Positions 60,670-63,012 of a DNA stretch of 63,012 nucleotides are shown here, one piece after another (position 1 is the first letter of the stretch; the number at the start of each line of letters is the position of its first letter). Below the pieces are notes generated by a model that made no database searches, was not told where the DNA came from, and saw only the letters and a program-made list of their open reading frames with translations. The DNA comes from Rhodobacterales bacterium HKCCE2091 (GTDB lineage: Bacteria > Pseudomonadota > Alphaproteobacteria > Rhodobacterales > Rhodobacteraceae). The stretch is from assembly GCA_015689685.1 (NCBI GenBank), contig WVSL01000022.1, positions 1 through 63,012 of the forward strand, given 5' to 3'. The position numbers were made by a program, and so were the translations under genes.

Positions 60670-61275
60670 TCAGGCGCTCTTGCGCCCCATCACGGCCCAG
60701 GCGCCCGACACGACCAGCGCCGCGATCAGGGCCTTCACCACGTCGCCCACGAGGAACGGCGTCACGAAGCCCGCCAGCGCGCTGTCGAAGGACAGGCCGA
60801 CCCAGCCGGCCTCGATCCCGAAGGGTGCCCCCAGCGCCATCGGCCAGGCGAGGCCGGGGAGGTAGAGCAGCGCCGAGATCACGATGGCCGAGATCGCCGT
60901 GCCGACGACCCCGCGCGCGAGGCCGCGCTCGGCCGCGAAGCCCGCGAGCCATGCCATGCCGACGAACCCGACGAGGAAGCCCACGGTCGGGCCGACGAAG
61001 GCCACCGCACCCGGCAGCGCGCCGGTGAAGACGGGCAGGCCAGCCGCGCCCTCGGCGAGGTAGGCCAGGACGGTCGCCGCGCCGAGCCGCGAGCCGTAGG
61101 TGAAGCCCACCAGGAGGATCGCGAGGGTCTGCAGCGTCATCGGAACCGGGAACATCGGCACCCGGATCTGGGCGGCGATGGCGATCAGCGCCGATCCCGC
61201 GATCACCAGCGCGGCCTGCTTCAGCAGCGTGGACGGCCCGAATGCGGCCTGGCTCAGGGTCATCTCGCGGCTCAT
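60670..61275 (-). CDS. bioY: Biotin transporter substrate-binding (S) component
   Basis: A 201-aa membrane protein with about six helices. Family blocks are IAAQIRVPMFPVPMTLQTLAILLVG, GSRLGAATVLAYLAEGAAGLPVFTG, GPTVGFLVGFVGMAWLAGF and the C-terminal FVTPFLVGDVVKALIAALV. BioY is the S component of an ECF-type biotin importer; the energising bioM/bioN genes are not adjacent, so it may work alone or with a shared module. It lies, with repeats, between purF and the SDR gene, which are usually close in related genomes (from memory). Confidence 0.93.
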   Translation of the reverse strand: MSREMTLSQAAFGPSTLLKQAALVIAGSALIAIAAQIRVPMFPVPMTLQTLAILLVGFTYGSRLGAATVLAYLAEGAAGLPVFTGALPGAVAFVGPTVGFLVGFVGMAWLAGFAAERGLARGVVGTAISAIVISALLYLPGLAWPMALGAPFGIEAGWVGLSFDSALAGFVTPFLVGDVVKALIAALVVSGAWAVMGRKSA

Positions 61276-61384
61276 GCGCGCCTCCTACTCCCGGTTCGTT
61301 TGCAAGGTTTGTCAGTCGCCGCAGGTGCAAAGTCAAGCACCCGACCCCTTGCGCCCGCCCCCCGTCCGGGCCAAGACGCGCGCC

Positions 61385-62050
61385 ATGACAAGGGCACTCG
61401 AAGGACGCGTGGCGCTGGTGACCGGCGCGAGCCGCGGGATCGGCGCGGCGTCGGCGGAATGGCTGGCGGCCCGCGGCGCGCATGTCGTCGCCGTCGCGCG
61501 GACGACCGGCGGGCTCGAGGAACTCGACGACCGCATCCAGGCTGCGGGCGGCGCGGCGACGCTGGCGCCGATGGACGTCACCGACGACGACGCCATCGCC
61601 TATCTCTGCCGCTCGATCCACGACCGCTGGGGCCGCGCCGACATCTGGGTGCATTCCGCCTTCCACGTCACGGCCCTGACCCCCGCGCCCCACGTCACCG
61701 CGAAGGATCTCGACGCGGTGATCGCGACCAACATCCGCGCCACCGCGCGCCTGATCGCGATGGTCGACCCGCTGATACAGCCCTCGGACGACCCCCACGC
61801 GGTGCATTTCCACGACGCGTGGCCCGACAAGTTCGCCGGCGCCTACGGCATGGCCAAGGCGGCGCAGCGGGCGCTGTTCGACGCCTGGGCGCACGAGGGC
61901 GAGAAGGTCGGGCCGAAGGTCCACGTGCTGGAACCGCGGCCGATGCCGACGGCGATCCGCGCGCGGTTCTATCCCGGCGAGGACACGAGCCGCCTGACCC
62001 GCCCCGCGGACGAGGCCGCGCGGCTGCTCGGCGGCATTTTCGGCACCTGA
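61385..62050 (+). CDS. Short-chain dehydrogenase/reductase (SDR)
   Basis: A 221-aa Rossmann-fold oxidoreductase. The cofactor motif is VTGASRGIGAASAEWL and the Asp of PMDVTDDDA is present. The usual catalytic YxxxK appears as YGMAKAAQRAL, and the preceding Ser position is replaced in the HFHDAWPDK segment, so catalysis may be altered. The NAG motif is replaced by VHSAFH. The substrate is unknown. The ATG at 61385 precedes the domain directly. Confidence 0.88.
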   Translation: MTRALEGRVALVTGASRGIGAASAEWLAARGAHVVAVARTTGGLEELDDRIQAAGGAATLAPMDVTDDDAIAYLCRSIHDRWGRADIWVHSAFHVTALTPAPHVTAKDLDAVIATNIRATARLIAMVDPLIQPSDDPHAVHFHDAWPDKFAGAYGMAKAAQRALFDAWAHEGEKVGPKVHVLEPRPMPTAIRARFYPGEDTSRLTRPADEAARLLGGIFGT

Positions 62051-62080
62051 AACGGCGAAGCCGCCGGGGACCGGCCCCGC

Positions 62081-62099
62081 GGGTCCGGACCCCCGCGGA
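62081..62099. terminator. Hairpin between convergent SDR and zapA genes
   Basis: An imperfect CCGCGGG...CCCCCGCGG hairpin occupies the convergent gap next to the zapA stop. It has no T-run; terminator function is uncertain. Confidence 0.4.
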
Positions 62100-62507
62100 T
62101 CAGCCGGGGCCCGGCTCGGCCTCCAGCTCGTCGGCCAGCGCCTCGGCGCGGGCGGCAAGCTCGGCGAGGTGGTCGCGCACCGCGCCCGGGATCACCGCGA
62201 CGGCGGTCGGCTCGGCCCGGTCGCGCAGGTCCGCGACCTCGCGCGCCCGTTCCGCCAGCTTGTGCTCCGCCGCGCTCAGCGCCTCGGTCTTCGCGGTCAG
62301 GTCTTCCTCCATCGCCGCGATCTTGTCGGCCAGCATCAGCCCGGCCAGGAGCAGCATCTTGTCGGTCGGCATCCGCCCGACCTGCTGCAGCAGGTCCGAC
62401 GCCTCGGCGTCCAGCATCGAGGCCGCGGCCTGGAGATAGGGCTCCTCGCCCGGCTGGCAGGCGACGGGAAACTCCCGCCCGCCGATCGAAACGCTGATCT
62501 CAGGCAT
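62100..62507 (-). CDS. zapA: Cell division protein ZapA
   Basis: A 135-aa FtsZ-associated protein. The N-terminal ZapA domain is PEISVSIGGREFPVACQPGEEPYLQAAASMLD, followed by a coiled coil through residue 110 (MPTDKMLLLAGLMLADKIAAMEEDLTAKTEALSAAEHKLAERAREVADL). ZapA cross-links FtsZ filaments at midcell. The ATG at 62507 overlaps the end of the upstream coiled-coil gene by 8 nt, implying coupled translation. Confidence 0.93.
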   Translation of the reverse strand: MPEISVSIGGREFPVACQPGEEPYLQAAASMLDAEASDLLQQVGRMPTDKMLLLAGLMLADKIAAMEEDLTAKTEALSAAEHKLAERAREVADLRDRAEPTAVAVIPGAVRDHLAELAARAEALADELEAEPGPG

Positions 62508-63012
62508 CGGCACCTCCCGCCACCAGCGGACGCATGTCCGACAGGATCCGGTCCATCTCGACGGCATTGGCCGCCTTCTCGGCGCGCAGCGACAGAAGCT
62601 CCGCCGCCATCGCCGCGTTCAGCAGGTCCGGCCCCGGCGCGCCCTCGCCCGCCACCGCCGCCTGCCGCATCGCCTCCGACCGTTCGGCGAGTTCCGCGTT
62701 GGCCGCGCGCAGGTCGCGCAGGGCGGCGATCAGGTCCTCGGGCGTGTCCGCGGCGGCCGCGTCCTCCGCCGCGCCGGATGACGCGGGCGCGCCGCCAAGC
62801 CGGTAGCTGTCCAGCTCCTCTGCCAGTTCGTCGCGTTCGTCGCGGATCTTGTTGCGCTCGTCGCGCAGGCGCTGCACCCGCTGGCGCAGGAGCGCGACCT
62901 GGTCGACGCCGGCCTCGGACGGGGCCGCGTCCTCCGCCGCCCCGGCAGGTGCGGCTTCCTCGGGCGCGGCTTCTGCGGGCGCGGGGGCCTCGGCGGCGAC
63001 CGCGTCGCGCGC
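62500..63012 (-). CDS. Coiled-coil protein upstream of zapA (5' end outside window)
   Basis: At least 170 codons of an open frame that runs off the right edge. The visible part begins with an Ala/Pro/Glu-rich stretch (EAPAPAEAAPEEAAPAGAAEDAA), then a strongly charged coiled coil (LLRQRVQRLRDERNKIRDERDELAEELDSYRL), and more helices (LIAALRDLRAANAELAERSEAMR). It overlaps zapA by 8 nt, so the pair is probably a unit related to division. The family is unrecognised. Confidence 0.75.
   Translation of the reverse strand, partial: ARDAVAAEAPAPAEAAPEEAAPAGAAEDAAPSEAGVDQVALLRQRVQRLRDERNKIRDERDELAEELDSYRLGGAPASSGAAEDAAAADTPEDLIAALRDLRAANAELAERSEAMRQAAVAGEGAPGPDLLNAAMAAELLSLRAEKAANAVEMDRILSDMRPLVAGGADA

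Overview
The window is a high-GC stretch of ordinary chromosome. It most resembles an alphaproteobacterium of the Rhodobacterales (Roseobacter-like). The evidence is the gene content: TakP-type TRAP transporter genes, a bacterial N-end-rule transferase (bpt), VPLPA/IPLPA C-terminal sorting signals, a MoxR/CoxE-type pair, and a dnaB-alr-pqiA-radA-cvpA-purF run. I saw no phage, plasmid, CRISPR array, complete insertion sequence, rRNA or convincing tRNA.

Layout. 1-7.5 kb: DUF2726 protein, thioesterase, lipoprotein with an HExxH motif, YdcZ-like membrane protein, then a minus-strand operon coaD-ppi-ppi-uup, a repeat-rich gap and a CBS-domain protein. 7.5-16.7 kb: valine catabolism. A LysR regulator is divergent from mmsA; further on lies an operon of isobutyryl-CoA dehydrogenase, 3-hydroxyisobutyryl-CoA hydrolase, a GST and mmsB. 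A VPLPA-CTERM protein and a YbdK ligase sit between. 16.8-20.7 kb: SRPBCC/ArsR pair, DUF2852, RDD protein, bpt, lipoprotein. 20.7-25.1 kb: TRAP transporter with unusually long membrane subunits. 25.3-31.7 kb: acetolactate synthase large subunit behind a well-formed attenuation leader (peptide MIALIVLVGHARMGR), then UspA, a BCCT transporter, two exported proteins and the small subunit. 31.9-34 kb: a sigma-region-2-only protein, a Rieske oxygenase and a coupled small ORF. 34-40 kb: OmpA-family protein, CoxE-like VWA protein, small secreted protein, MoxR ATPase, and an uncharacterised conserved protein.

40-49.8 kb: urease in two minus-strand blocks (ureD-ureA-orf37-ureB and ureC-orf-ureE-ureF-ureG), separated by a 4-kb insert with a diheme cytochrome c, a coiled-coil membrane protein, and an AhpD-like/cyclase pair. 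Both blocks carry nearly the same 17-nt motif upstream. 49.9-58.4 kb: pyrC, pyrE, dnaB, alr, pqiA-like, radA, cvpA, and a winged-helix/hydrolase fusion divergent from a 60-aa protein. 58.5-63 kb: purF with a decayed duplication of its 3' end, bioY, an SDR, zapA and a partial coiled-coil gene.

The most unusual non-coding signals are: (i) a roughly 168-nt multi-branched structured repeat in two copies (6645-6812 and 33770-33938) with compensatory base changes; (ii) three arrays of an 11-bp repeat (consensus GGTAGAAACCG) flanking 1.7-3.0 kb; (iii) the ilv attenuator; (iv) the motif shared by the two urease blocks. All calls come from reading the sequence; no database search was possible.
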